Position numbers and translations under genes: made by a program. Below the pieces are notes generated by a model, which saw only the letters and a list, made by a program, of their open reading frames with translations, was not told where the DNA came from and did not search any database. Source: an uncultured Porphyromonadaceae bacterium (GTDB taxonomy: Bacteria; Bacteroidota; Bacteroidia; Bacteroidales; Barnesiellaceae_A). Taken from it: DNA of 64,000 bases. The stretch's first letter is position 1, and every line of letters begins with the position of its first letter. This document shows, in pieces, positions 50,992-60,346 of the stretch. The DNA lies in the NCBI GenBank assembly GCA_900538705.1, contig UPZG01000001.1:992001-1056000 (forward strand), read 5' to 3'.

Positions 50992-53352
50992 TCAATTGGG
51001 GAATCCAGCCTTCTTAAGCTTTTGCAGGTTGAAGTAGAAGGCATATTTCATTCTGTCTGTCAGTGGCTTAATCCCATCGGCGACATCCTTCATGGCTTTC
51101 CATTTCCAGTCTTCAAGAATTCGTCGACGTTTGTCCCATTCCACCATGGCCTGTATCAGTTCCAAGGTAATCTCGTCTTGACCGTTTACCGGAGACATGG
51201 TATCGGAAGTCTCGGCTGCTTTTGCACGATCCTGCTCGGCCAGACTGTCGGCTTCCTCAAGAAGTTCCGGATTGTGTTGCCAGACATTCTCGTAAATCAG
51301 ATATCCTCTGGAGATGTCGCTGTCGTTCATCTTTCGGTTGTTCTTGATTTTATATGCGATATCGCTGGCCAGGGAGGTCAGGGTCGGCTGCAACATCCCC
51401 GTGTCGCGTCCCCACGTCTCTATCTTTTTCCAAAGAGAGAACGGGATTGCCCGTATGATACCCTCCTTGTGCCGTCTGTCCGACTCTTCGTCGCCAACAT
51501 CGCTTTTGTGGTTGCGTTTGGGAGGATTCTTCACATCAATGAAATCCTGACGAATCTCATCGAGACTGTAAGCCCATTCATTTGAGCGGACTTTTAACCA
51601 GCACTCTTCCTTTTTGGCCCATTCGATATAGTGTGAGACGGGAGATTCTTCGAGAATAAATTCGTTAACCTGCTTCATCAGATCGTATATGAAATCCGAC
51701 AAGGCTGACGATATCGCCTGGTTTTTCCAGATTCGATACAAATCCAGTCGTCCTTCGGTAATGATATTCAGGAGAGACAATGTATATGGAACGACAACCT
51801 GTTTCAATTCACCGATATGATCTCCCGTGAGTTTGGTACCGTATCGTTTGTCGGCAGCCTTGAAGAGAATGGCCTTGGCGATCATGTCCTCAAACCATGC
51901 AACGTCGATATGTTTGACGTCCGGGAGATTGTAGTTTATGAAACGGGCATAGTTCTTTTCATTTCCTCGTACCACGATGTGAGGCCCGATAGCCAGATTT
52001 CTGCCATTGTACGTTTCCTGCCATGCATTAACATATTTGGCAAGTTCTACTTTCGTAACGACCTGCTTCTTAGGATATTTCAGATCAAAGGCTTTTTGCT
52101 GTGATTTCGTGAATCCTTCCTTGGCCCGCAGGGTCTTGTATTGTCCGCGAGCACGCTCAAAGAACCATGCCGTCTGCAGATTGTTGGTCGGAGTCGCGGG
52201 TGCAAATATGTATCTTGAGATGCGCTCGATTTCTACAAGAGCCGGATTGTTGGCCGAGAAGTCGGCATCATTGACCTTGTTCTGAGTATTGGCATAGCGT
52301 GATATGCGTGAAACTATTTCCGCATATTGATCCTTGTCCTTGATGACGGACAGCTTTACCTGAACAAGAATATCTGAAATGTCGGCCTTGTCCTTTTTGG
52401 CCGTATTGTAGATGGAGGCCGTAGTCTGACCGCCATTTACAATCTGGAGGTTGCTGATATGTCTGATGAAATGCCTTGTCTCATCCAATTCGATGTGATC
52501 GGCTGTTGCAGCGATACCGTTGTTATAGGCTAGGAACATGTGAGGCTCACTCTTGATGGTTTCCCGTATGCCCTTGTTGATCTTTCCCGTAAACTGAAGA
52601 AACGAACGCACGTTCTGTTCCAGCAGACGGGATCCGTAGCATTCATAAAGTTTTGCCAGACATTCTCCGGATATAATGGCAACGTATGCTTCGTAATCGG
52701 GATTGCTCAGATTTGCGGCAAGGCATGGAATTTCATATTTGTGTCCGTCAAGATTCTCAAAATCCAGTTCTATGGGAACTCCGGCCTGTTCGGAAATCTT
52801 GTAAAGATATTCCACGTCTATAACCTTGTAGTAGATGTTGTATCCGCAGATGACCTGGCTGGCCGGCAGTTCGCCCTTGTAGGTGCCGTTTGTCAGGATG
52901 AAGGCATTTACGCGAATCAGATTTTCGCGCAGTTCCGCATAGTTGGCCAGCGTATTGGCGAATTCAAAGATTTCGGATGATTCTGCAATCTCATTAACAT
53001 AATCGTTGTATACAGCCCGGCGGAAAAAGTTCGTAATCATCTTTGAAGCCGTATCAACCTCGCTCTTGGAAATCGTACGGATCTCCGTGGTGTTGGCATA
53101 AAGGGAGATGAACAGATCCACGGTTTCGTAGTTGTCCGAAATCGCATATCCGTTTATCTTGTGCTGGCCCTTTTTCTTCAAATCGCGTTCGTCGTATGCA
53201 ACCGATACGTTCTCCGTTTCGGCTGCTTCGGACAGCATGTCCAGACAGATTCGGGTAAATATCTGTTCCTGGGTATTGCCATCTTCGTCACCCGACTGCA
53301 TGGCGACAACGTCCTGCATAAGGGACTGGTAGAATTTTTCAATCTCTTTCAT
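50992..53352 (-). CDS. AIPR family protein (abortive infection phage resistance)
   Basis: The protein is 786 residues from ATG 53352. The AIPR core lies in the middle (residues about 260-420), with LAYNNGIAATAD, ISNLQIVNGGQTTASIYNT and VSRISRYANTQNKVNDADF. Proteins of this family were first defined by abortive-infection phage resistance. In MutL/MORC-type restriction systems they sit next to Z1 and PD-(D/E)XK proteins. The C-terminal 250 residues are helical and lack a known domain. It overlaps the PD-(D/E)XK gene by about 14 bases and precedes vsr by 8. Confidence 0.9.
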   Translation of the reverse strand: MKEIEKFYQSLMQDVVAMQSGDEDGNTQEQIFTRICLDMLSEAAETENVSVAYDERDLKKKGQHKINGYAISDNYETVDLFISLYANTTEIRTISKSEVDTASKMITNFFRRAVYNDYVNEIAESSEIFEFANTLANYAELRENLIRVNAFILTNGTYKGELPASQVICGYNIYYKVIDVEYLYKISEQAGVPIELDFENLDGHKYEIPCLAANLSNPDYEAYVAIISGECLAKLYECYGSRLLEQNVRSFLQFTGKINKGIRETIKSEPHMFLAYNNGIAATADHIELDETRHFIRHISNLQIVNGGQTTASIYNTAKKDKADISDILVQVKLSVIKDKDQYAEIVSRISRYANTQNKVNDADFSANNPALVEIERISRYIFAPATPTNNLQTAWFFERARGQYKTLRAKEGFTKSQQKAFDLKYPKKQVVTKVELAKYVNAWQETYNGRNLAIGPHIVVRGNEKNYARFINYNLPDVKHIDVAWFEDMIAKAILFKAADKRYGTKLTGDHIGELKQVVVPYTLSLLNIITEGRLDLYRIWKNQAISSALSDFIYDLMKQVNEFILEESPVSHYIEWAKKEECWLKVRSNEWAYSLDEIRQDFIDVKNPPKRNHKSDVGDEESDRRHKEGIIRAIPFSLWKKIETWGRDTGMLQPTLTSLASDIAYKIKNNRKMNDSDISRGYLIYENVWQHNPELLEEADSLAEQDRAKAAETSDTMSPVNGQDEITLELIQAMVEWDKRRRILEDWKWKAMKDVADGIKPLTDRMKYAFYFNLQKLKKAGFPN

Positions 53353-54355
53353 GATCAACTGTCGATTTGAAGAGTTCCGTGTCAGTTACTGCGTATTCTT
53401 CGCAGGCGGACGTGTTGATGGTGTATGTGACGTTGCTGACTCCATTGCGCAGATCCCGTTCCATGATACGGGGAAAATCCCCCGATATGCGGTAGGCCTG
53501 CTCCCTGCGAATCTTGTAGCAGCGATCCTGATACATGGGCGCGTGTTCATCGAAATATCCCGCATGAGTCAGACCGGTATTGAACCGGTGCAGCGCAATC
53601 GTGTCAGTCGCCAATGCTTTTCGCAGGTCTTCGATTGCCCGGTTCAGGGTCTGACCGTTTTTCCGGGATACTTCTACGGAAAGATGATACAGGAAAAGTC
53701 GGTCAAGCAACGCATCATCCAGTTGGCGTTCCCCGTTTATCGTAAGTCGATCCGAACCGTTGGTCGCGGTTGTCTTTACCTCGATGGCCCAGTCCTCCCC
53801 CTGAAAGTCCCTCATGGCCTTGTCGCATCCGACCCAATATCCGACCGTTTCCGTCATGTCTGAGGAATTTCGACGTATCATGCGAGACAACAGATGAAGC
53901 TCGCCATACAAACCTTGCTGTTCGGCCGGAGAAAGTCCGGCCGCAAGTCCTCGATCGAAAAGAGTTCTCCACTTTTCAAGCTGATTCAGGACAATGCGAA
54001 GTGCGGACTTTTCGGAAGATTCACGGGTTATGGCACTTGTCAAATCCGAGCACAAGGTGGCGAACACGCCGAGACAGTCCGTGTGATGCAGCTGTATCAG
54101 CAATAGGTTTCTGTGCTCGAAACTCGTGTCTGGCATTTGCAGGATTCCAAGTTCCTTCAGGCTTTTGAACTGGTTAACCGGAATGGTCAGGCTACTGTCA
54201 TATGAGAAAGCGATACCGTACAGGTTGTCCGGATACCGGTATGTTCCGTATATGTACAAGGGTGACTCAACCGGAATTCTGCGTTTGGTGAGTCCGGCTT
54301 CCTCTGCCGGGGCCAGATTGTTCCATATGTCCGTTATCGAGTTATTGTTCATCAT
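53339..54355 (-). CDS. PD-(D/E)XK motif protein of the MORC-type restriction system
   Basis: The protein is 338 residues from ATG 54355 (54352 also possible); the frame extends to 54400 inside the Z1 gene without support. Around residues 190-210 lies GEDWAIEVKTTATNG, where Asp, Glu and Lys match the PD-(D/E)XK nuclease core, after YGELHLLSRMI. It is annotated in related genomes as a PD-(D/E)XK motif protein and is the likely restriction nuclease of the system. It overlaps both neighbours, which indicates translational coupling. Confidence 0.86.
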   Translation of the reverse strand: MMNNNSITDIWNNLAPAEEAGLTKRRIPVESPLYIYGTYRYPDNLYGIAFSYDSSLTIPVNQFKSLKELGILQMPDTSFEHRNLLLIQLHHTDCLGVFATLCSDLTSAITRESSEKSALRIVLNQLEKWRTLFDRGLAAGLSPAEQQGLYGELHLLSRMIRRNSSDMTETVGYWVGCDKAMRDFQGEDWAIEVKTTATNGSDRLTINGERQLDDALLDRLFLYHLSVEVSRKNGQTLNRAIEDLRKALATDTIALHRFNTGLTHAGYFDEHAPMYQDRCYKIRREQAYRISGDFPRIMERDLRNGVSNVTYTINTSACEEYAVTDTELFKSTVDHERD

Positions 54356-57146
54356 AAGTGTTGTCGTTGGTGCTGTCGAAGTTCTCCTCGGTAATTGCAA
54401 AGTCGGCTACCTGGTTGGCTACATAGGAGATGGCCTTGTCTGTGTCGCTGTGCGGAAATGCGATGGCAAATCCGATGAACGGCTCGTCGTCTTTCGTATA
54501 GGAGACAGCATCCTTTACTCCAGACATGTTGGAATATTCCGGATTCAGCGGATAAATCATGAGCAGGGGAGTCTGTTTGGAGCGGAACTCCTGTCTGACG
54601 AGCTGCGGTGAAGGATATTCGTGTTTCCACTCTTCTTTAGCCCGGGTCTTCCGGCCTCTGGTCTCATCAAGAGCTTTCGACAGCATGTCGTCAGGAAGGT
54701 CAATGAATTCATCGGTCGGATTACCCACGATATGGTTCTTGCGGATATAGTATGTCCCGGCATTTTGTGCATCCTGTGCCTGCCTGCGGATGAAGCATCC
54801 TGCCTGTACGCCGTTCGAAAAGGTATGGACGCATGTGTTGCCATCTGCATTCTTGCTCATCAGTGCTATGTCCCAGGAAACAAGTTCTCCCACATCGTTC
54901 AGTTCCCGGATATAGTCGCATATGAGGTCGAGATTTACCTTGGTCAGGGTCTCCGGCAGTTGGAACCGGGACAGGTAGTCGCAGACGGTATCGGAAGATA
55001 TGCCGGTCCACAGATAATCGTTTTTGATTCTGTCTGGAGTTCCGAGTTCTGAAAGCAGACTGTCTGTTGCCGCCAGATTGTTCCGTTTGGAGACCGGATC
55101 CCGGAGCAGCTGGTAGGTCTCTACCAGACGACCGGCCCACGAGACCTGAATGTTCTTCGTGTGACGCATCTTGGATATGGACGTTATCTGCAATTGCCCG
55201 GGATGAGTGCGAACCTTCAGGGCATAGTTCTCCGGCGTCCCGCCTGATTCGGCCAGATATCTGAACTCTTCCCGAAGTTCGTCGCTGGCAAGCGTTATGT
55301 GACGGTACCATTCGTTCAGCTCGTTGCTGGTGAAGAGCCGGCAAAGATCCACATAGCCGGGGCGATAGCCGAACCATCGTCCCATCTGCATCAGTGTGTC
55401 GTACATTTTCGACGCACGCAGAAAATAGCTCACGGACAGCCCCTCGAGTGTAAGTCCGCGGGACAGCTTGTCTCCGCCAATGGCAATGACCGAAATGCCG
55501 TTCTTTTCGTTCTCGTAATAGGTCAAACTGTCTCCGGAGGTCCCGTTGATGGACTTGACTTCTATCTTCTGTACGGCCCGATAGAGCAGAGGCCTGATCT
55601 CCTCCCATGTGTGGCTCCGTATTTTGTTGTCGATGCGGGAAAGAACCGGTGAATCGATGATTTCTCCGGTAATGGTACGGTATGAACGGTAATCGGGAGA
55701 GTCTTCCTCGAAAATCTGCCGGAGCTCTTCCAGCATGGTTGGATCATTCGCCTCTATTTCGCTCTTGTAGTATTTGAACAGACGGTCAATAATCTCCTTG
55801 AGATGATTCTGCCATGCCTGAAAACGGGAGACGTGAATCAGCATGGAGTTGTGTTTGTTCTCCTGACCACGGGCAATTCGAATGGCACAAGTAACGATAA
55901 AACACTTGATGGCTGTTCTCAACGATTCCGGAATATTATCTATCGTCGGTTTCGGATCGTCTCTCTTGTGACCTGCGGGCACAAAGGTGTCGCTGTCCGT
56001 AACCGGGAAAACAATGGGCAGAAGATCATCGTTCCCATCGGGATTAGCCGAAGTGCCGAAGGCCTTTTCGGGACCGACGTAGTTGTCCGGAGCCGGAAGG
56101 TTGATGATAAAATCCTTGGGGAAAAGATCGTCCTTGTTGAGAGGAATAAAGATGTTTGCAAACGGGGTCGCCGTATAGCCGACATAAGCAGACCGATTGA
56201 ACAGTTTGATGATCTTGCAGATATTTCCGTTTATGGCGGTCGGGTCATCACCGGCCCGACTGGTATTTATGGAAGCATTGTCCGCTTCGTCATCGACAAG
56301 CAGCAGGGACTTGTTGGCTATAACATCGTGGGTGGACTGTGATTTCAACCAACTGTACAGCCGCTTGAGTACGGAAACGTTTTTTTTGATCACGAGAATG
56401 ATCGGCTGTGGATTGTTGAAGTTGAAACCGGCCGTATTTGCCGCCTGCTTTGTGAAGTCACCCCGTTCGGTACTGGTCGTGTAGGAGTTTGCGATGGCTT
56501 TGTCAAAACCGGGAATCAGACCTACTCCGATACGTATGGTTTGGTTCATGTTGTAGGCTCTGGTATTTTGCGTGTCGAATCCCAGAAAACCTTCGTCTAT
56601 GCGGGTCTGTGTCTGACTTCTTAAATTGTTGTGTATGCCGGCCAGAATGATGATCAGGTTGAATCCGGCATCGGCGGCCTTGCAGATCAGCCCCGTATAG
56701 TTGGCTGTTTTGCCGGACTGTACCTGTCCGACGACAAGTCCTTTCTTGTTGATGATGACGTCGCTGCGCTGTGGATTGAACAGCTTGTCCAGAATACGGT
56801 CGGTCAGATCATCCAGTTGGAAGATAACCTCGGGGGCAAAATGCTTCTGTTCGGCTAGGTATTTCTTGTACCGAGTCCAGAACAGCCATTCCGAACGACA
56901 TTCAGCCTTGAATTCCTTCAACCATGGAATGCGGGCATCACGTCCTTCCAGAATCTGGTAGGTATCCACCTTTACGTTATAGATGGACAACAGGCTTTTC
57001 TTTAGCTCTATTTTGTTCAACCCGGCAAACATGGGCAGGCTTGTGACAGTGGAAATGGCTGTATCTATATCGCCGTCACTTACTCCTGGTTTGAATCCAA
57101 TCATGGCCTGGCACATGTTGATGGCCTTTTCGTTCAGTTCATTCAT
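54342..57146 (-). CDS. Z1 domain protein, helicase-derived ATPase
   Basis: The 934-residue protein has a P-loop GQVQSGKT (residues 140-147), a DDEAD motif II (285-289), a conserved YVGYTATPFANIFIP motif III (about 320-334), and a C-terminal Z1 region with ISVIAIGGDKLSRGLTLEGLSVSYFLR and MGRWFGYRPGYVDLCR. The Z1 domain is a superfamily II helicase derivative found with DNA methylases and MutL/MORC-like ATPases in restriction systems. It probably translocates or remodels DNA to guide the nuclease. Its ATG overlaps the GHKL ATPase stop by 4 bases. Confidence 0.92.
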   Translation of the reverse strand: MNELNEKAINMCQAMIGFKPGVSDGDIDTAISTVTSLPMFAGLNKIELKKSLLSIYNVKVDTYQILEGRDARIPWLKEFKAECRSEWLFWTRYKKYLAEQKHFAPEVIFQLDDLTDRILDKLFNPQRSDVIINKKGLVVGQVQSGKTANYTGLICKAADAGFNLIIILAGIHNNLRSQTQTRIDEGFLGFDTQNTRAYNMNQTIRIGVGLIPGFDKAIANSYTTSTERGDFTKQAANTAGFNFNNPQPIILVIKKNVSVLKRLYSWLKSQSTHDVIANKSLLLVDDEADNASINTSRAGDDPTAINGNICKIIKLFNRSAYVGYTATPFANIFIPLNKDDLFPKDFIINLPAPDNYVGPEKAFGTSANPDGNDDLLPIVFPVTDSDTFVPAGHKRDDPKPTIDNIPESLRTAIKCFIVTCAIRIARGQENKHNSMLIHVSRFQAWQNHLKEIIDRLFKYYKSEIEANDPTMLEELRQIFEEDSPDYRSYRTITGEIIDSPVLSRIDNKIRSHTWEEIRPLLYRAVQKIEVKSINGTSGDSLTYYENEKNGISVIAIGGDKLSRGLTLEGLSVSYFLRASKMYDTLMQMGRWFGYRPGYVDLCRLFTSNELNEWYRHITLASDELREEFRYLAESGGTPENYALKVRTHPGQLQITSISKMRHTKNIQVSWAGRLVETYQLLRDPVSKRNNLAATDSLLSELGTPDRIKNDYLWTGISSDTVCDYLSRFQLPETLTKVNLDLICDYIRELNDVGELVSWDIALMSKNADGNTCVHTFSNGVQAGCFIRRQAQDAQNAGTYYIRKNHIVGNPTDEFIDLPDDMLSKALDETRGRKTRAKEEWKHEYPSPQLVRQEFRSKQTPLLMIYPLNPEYSNMSGVKDAVSYTKDDEPFIGFAIAFPHSDTDKAISYVANQVADFAITEENFDSTNDNTYDEQ

Positions 57147-58612
57147 TGCAGTTCGTCTATCAGGTCTTCGTATTCGTTGAAAGGCTCCATTTGTTTCAGT
57201 GCCAGTCTTGACTGTTCAGAAGTCAATCCCTGATCCAATTGCCTTTCATGGATTTGTTTTATCATTGTGCGGAGCAACCCGGGATCCATGTCCGAATATG
57301 GTTGTTTCTGGCTGTCGTCATCGTTGGCCTCCCGCACATAGATGGTTTTGGCGGGTATGGATTCCTCCACGAATTTCAGCAGCATGTCAATAGCCTGATC
57401 CGGGTTCTCTTTGGCAAGCTCTCGAATATTACGGACAAGCGCATGTTCCCGATTAACGACGAAAGACCATTTGTTGTCCTTTTTCTTTTCCAGCCAAAGA
57501 CTTTGAAATTCCTGTCCGGCCCGCTGCCTGAGGATACGTCCGCGGTGTCTGTAAACCTCGGATCCTTTATTGCAGGCCTGTCTGGCATAGGATTCAAGCT
57601 GCTGCCTGCATCCGACGGGGGGCGCTGCTTTGGCTTTTCTGATGTCTATCTGCCAGTCGGAATCCACGCTGTTGGGCAGATTGATTTGTATTCGAACCAG
57701 TTTGTAGGCCTCTTCCTTGCGAAACAGTCCCAGCCAGTCTCCGGCCAGCAGCAGACGGTCTCCGCGATAGACATAAAATCCCTGGTGTGCGGAGAATCCG
57801 AAGATGCCTTCGGCCTGTCTGTATGCGGTCTCCGAAGAGAAATTGTTCTTGTGGGGCAGGATATATCCCTTTACGGTTACTTGTTCTCCGATTTGTTCGG
57901 ACGGCATGATCTGAACTTTGCTCTCCTTTGGGCAGAAGGGATTCCACGGGTCGATTTCATGCCCGCCCCAGTGTATTGTGATGGATTTGGCCTCCAAGAA
58001 CCGGTGAAAGGTCATTGAAAGATGTTTCTTGACCCGATCGAACGCCTCCGAGAACTTTCTTTTGGCATTCTCGTTCTCGGCTTTTGTCGCAGCCGGGATA
58101 ATTCGGTCCGGATCCGTCCAGATAACGATGGTGCCGGATGCAAAGTCGTCCAGTTCATGCTCGAAACCTTCCGGAAGCCAATGGATCAGTTCCCATCTGT
58201 CACATTGAGCAACGTGGTCCAGACTCCATGTCCAGAATTCGGGAGACTGTCCTTGAATCTTACTCATGACGGTCAGTGTCCGACATTGTGAAAAGGAGGC
58301 GGTTTTCAGGCCGAGACCGAAACGTCCCAAGTCCGTTGCCGACCGTTCTATCAGCGGATTCTGTGCTCCGGGCCGCATGGCCTGAATAATCTCGTCTCCG
58401 GACATGCCGTGTCCATCGTCCCTGATTGTTATAATGGAATCACCTCCTTTCCAGATCCGGTTAATCCATACGTTTTTGGCCGATGCCGATATCGAGTTAT
58501 CCACAATATCAGCAACTGCCGTTTCCAGGCTGTAGCCGATGGCTCGAAATGTTTCGATCATCGCTGCGGCCCCCGGAATGGCTAATGCGGTTTTCAGAGA
58601 GGAGAAGTCCAT
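57143..58612 (-). CDS. MutL/MORC-like GHKL ATPase
   Basis: The 489-residue protein has the GHKL ATP-binding site: N-box with Glu 30 and DIVDNSISA (35-43), G1 DDGHGM (65-70), and GRFGLGLKTAS (96-106). The DNSISA and GRFGLGLKTA forms place it with the MutL/Hsp90/MORC side rather than histidine kinases. The C-terminal half has an S5-like region and a helical tail. ATP-driven dimer closure is expected and may clamp DNA. In published analyses such ATPases occur in restriction-modification operons with Z1 and C5 methylases, as here. It starts 47 bases after the methyltransferase stop. Confidence 0.9.
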   Translation of the reverse strand: MDFSSLKTALAIPGAAAMIETFRAIGYSLETAVADIVDNSISASAKNVWINRIWKGGDSIITIRDDGHGMSGDEIIQAMRPGAQNPLIERSATDLGRFGLGLKTASFSQCRTLTVMSKIQGQSPEFWTWSLDHVAQCDRWELIHWLPEGFEHELDDFASGTIVIWTDPDRIIPAATKAENENAKRKFSEAFDRVKKHLSMTFHRFLEAKSITIHWGGHEIDPWNPFCPKESKVQIMPSEQIGEQVTVKGYILPHKNNFSSETAYRQAEGIFGFSAHQGFYVYRGDRLLLAGDWLGLFRKEEAYKLVRIQINLPNSVDSDWQIDIRKAKAAPPVGCRQQLESYARQACNKGSEVYRHRGRILRQRAGQEFQSLWLEKKKDNKWSFVVNREHALVRNIRELAKENPDQAIDMLLKFVEESIPAKTIYVREANDDDSQKQPYSDMDPGLLRTMIKQIHERQLDQGLTSEQSRLALKQMEPFNEYEDLIDELQ

Positions 58613-58659
58613 GGTTGCAGGCAGGTTTTATTGTCTGGTTGAAGGAAGTCTGAGAAATT

Positions 58660-59958
58660 CTACAACATTTTTTTGATGGTTTCCGCAATTCTTTGGGCGA
58701 GTACGACCGGTACGGCATTGCCAATCTGTTTAAAGGCAGATGTCCGGCTCCCTTCGAAATAGTAATCGTCCGGAAAGGACTGAAGACGGGCCGCCTCCCG
58801 AACCGTGATGGAGCGTACCGTTTCCAATGTCGGATTTAATGTCGGATAGATATAGTAATGACCGTCCATGGCAATGTGGGCGACTACCGTGTGACTGCAT
58901 CCGTAAGGATCGACGACATTGAAGCGGTTGAGAAAGGTCTCCTTGTTTCGATGAGTCTGCAGTTCGGCCGGCAGTTGTGCATAGTTCAATCGGTGGTGCT
59001 CATTCAACCACCGCTCGACGGCTATCTTGTATATTTTACGATCGTTTTCGTTGGTCGGTCTGGCTACATGCTGGGTTGTAAAATCCAGCTCGCCGCGTAT
59101 TCCGGACTGGTCGAGATACGGCATTTCGGACAAGGGTTTGACATATGAAACGGCTTCGCAGAATTTTCCTTCACCTGCCTTACGGGCTGGCAAGTCCGAA
59201 AACAGATCCCTCAGTACCTGATAAGGACACTCCTCCACGGGCAGTTCAGGGTAATGGTACGGGCTTTTCGACCCTTTTACGGCGCGCTTCCAGCCTACGA
59301 TAATGACTCTCTGTCGATTTTGCAAAACTCCGTGTTGAGAGGCAACCTGAACCCTGCAGTCCATATCATAGCCAAGTTTGTCAACCAGTCGTTTGAGATC
59401 CGCAAAGGGTTCTCCCCGTTTGGCAGTCAACAGGCCCAATACGTTCTCGAATACGAACATATCGGGATCATAGTGTTCGATAAATCGAACGTAGTATTTG
59501 TACAGCTCGTTTCGAGGATCATTCTCGACCTCCTTGCCCATACGAGCTCTGCCGGCGACGGAATAGGCCTGACAGGGAGGACCTCCGATGATGATATCCA
59601 CCTTGCGCTTGCCTTTGAGTTCGTCAACGTTCTTGAAAATATCATCAACCGTATTTTCTCCTATTGTCGCGCAAATCGTGGTATTGATTACACTTTTCGG
59701 GATTTGGTCCCAGAGTTTTCGCCCGTCTGTCCCTTCTTCCTTGTGCCTGAGGTAATCTTCATAAATCGAAAGCATTCCATTTTTCTGAAGATAATGAAAT
59801 GCCGATCGTGTTTTCAGCGTGTCGCAGGCGTCCTTGTTCATTTCGATATGCGCAATAGGCGTATATCCGGCTCTGATGAAACCCTCGGAAAGTCCTCCCG
59901 CTCCAGCAAACAGGTCTATGAATGTATATGATTTTGTTTTTTTCATTAATTTGGCCAT
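58660..59958 (-). CDS. dcm: DNA cytosine C5 methyltransferase
   Basis: The protein is 432 residues from ATG 59958 (an ATG at 59946 is the alternative). The frame's first codon at 59973 is TTG and overlaps the -7 box, so it is not the start. All main motifs are present: I FIDLFAGAGGLSEGF, IV GGPPCQAYS with catalytic Cys, VI FVFENVLG, VIII LQNRQRVIIVGW, and X IGNAVPVVLAQRIA. The variable target-recognition region is between motifs VIII and IX, and the target sequence cannot be read from it. It heads the MORC-type restriction operon and protects host DNA. Confidence 0.95.
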   Translation of the reverse strand: MAKLMKKTKSYTFIDLFAGAGGLSEGFIRAGYTPIAHIEMNKDACDTLKTRSAFHYLQKNGMLSIYEDYLRHKEEGTDGRKLWDQIPKSVINTTICATIGENTVDDIFKNVDELKGKRKVDIIIGGPPCQAYSVAGRARMGKEVENDPRNELYKYYVRFIEHYDPDMFVFENVLGLLTAKRGEPFADLKRLVDKLGYDMDCRVQVASQHGVLQNRQRVIIVGWKRAVKGSKSPYHYPELPVEECPYQVLRDLFSDLPARKAGEGKFCEAVSYVKPLSEMPYLDQSGIRGELDFTTQHVARPTNENDRKIYKIAVERWLNEHHRLNYAQLPAELQTHRNKETFLNRFNVVDPYGCSHTVVAHIAMDGHYYIYPTLNPTLETVRSITVREAARLQSFPDDYYFEGSRTSAFKQIGNAVPVVLAQRIAETIKKML

Positions 59959-59970
59959 AGCATATTTGTA

Positions 59971-59978
59971 CAAAGTTA
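59971..59978 (-). promoter_or_regulatory. Bacteroidales -7 box (TAACTTTG) for the MORC-type restriction operon
   Basis: The minus strand reads TAACTTTG 12 bases before the ATG at 59958 and 24 before the ATG at 59946. The very short leader favours 59946 or makes the transcript nearly leaderless. Confidence 0.55.
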
Positions 59979-60346
59979 ATATATTTAGTTGATGATCCGG
60001 GTATATATTTTGAATTATCTGCTATAGTTATTGCAGATATTTATCACGGCCTTATTTTAGACAATGTCGAATTGGAATGTTCAAATAGATTGACATATGT
60101 GTTTGATTCTTAAAAAATTTAACAGTTTGTGATACTGTTGCTTCGTTGTGTCTGTCATAACGTCATGCTGTGATTAAGTATTCCAAATGCAAATGAAATA
60201 ATATGCCTTGGATTTTTCCTTGTATACTACAATAGACCTTATAAATTCTACAGATTTATAAAATAAATTTCCCCATATCCAGCAAAACCGGCGGACTATT
60301 AGCGGTCGCATGAGGCGGCCGCTTTTTGTATGACAGTTTCATGACT
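59979..60346. other. Gene-free AT-rich spacer with a short GC hairpin
   Basis: No ORF is supported. It includes a short GC-rich hairpin at about 60301-60322, AGCGG...CCGCT, followed by five T on the plus strand. It lies between the decayed mobilisation gene and the restriction operon and may mark the edge of an old insertion. Confidence 0.5.

Noticed and set aside
54721..55608. A 295-codon minus-strand frame inside the Z1 gene
   Set aside because: It is an alternate frame of the Z1 protein gene, low in hydrophobic-core pattern and without motifs.
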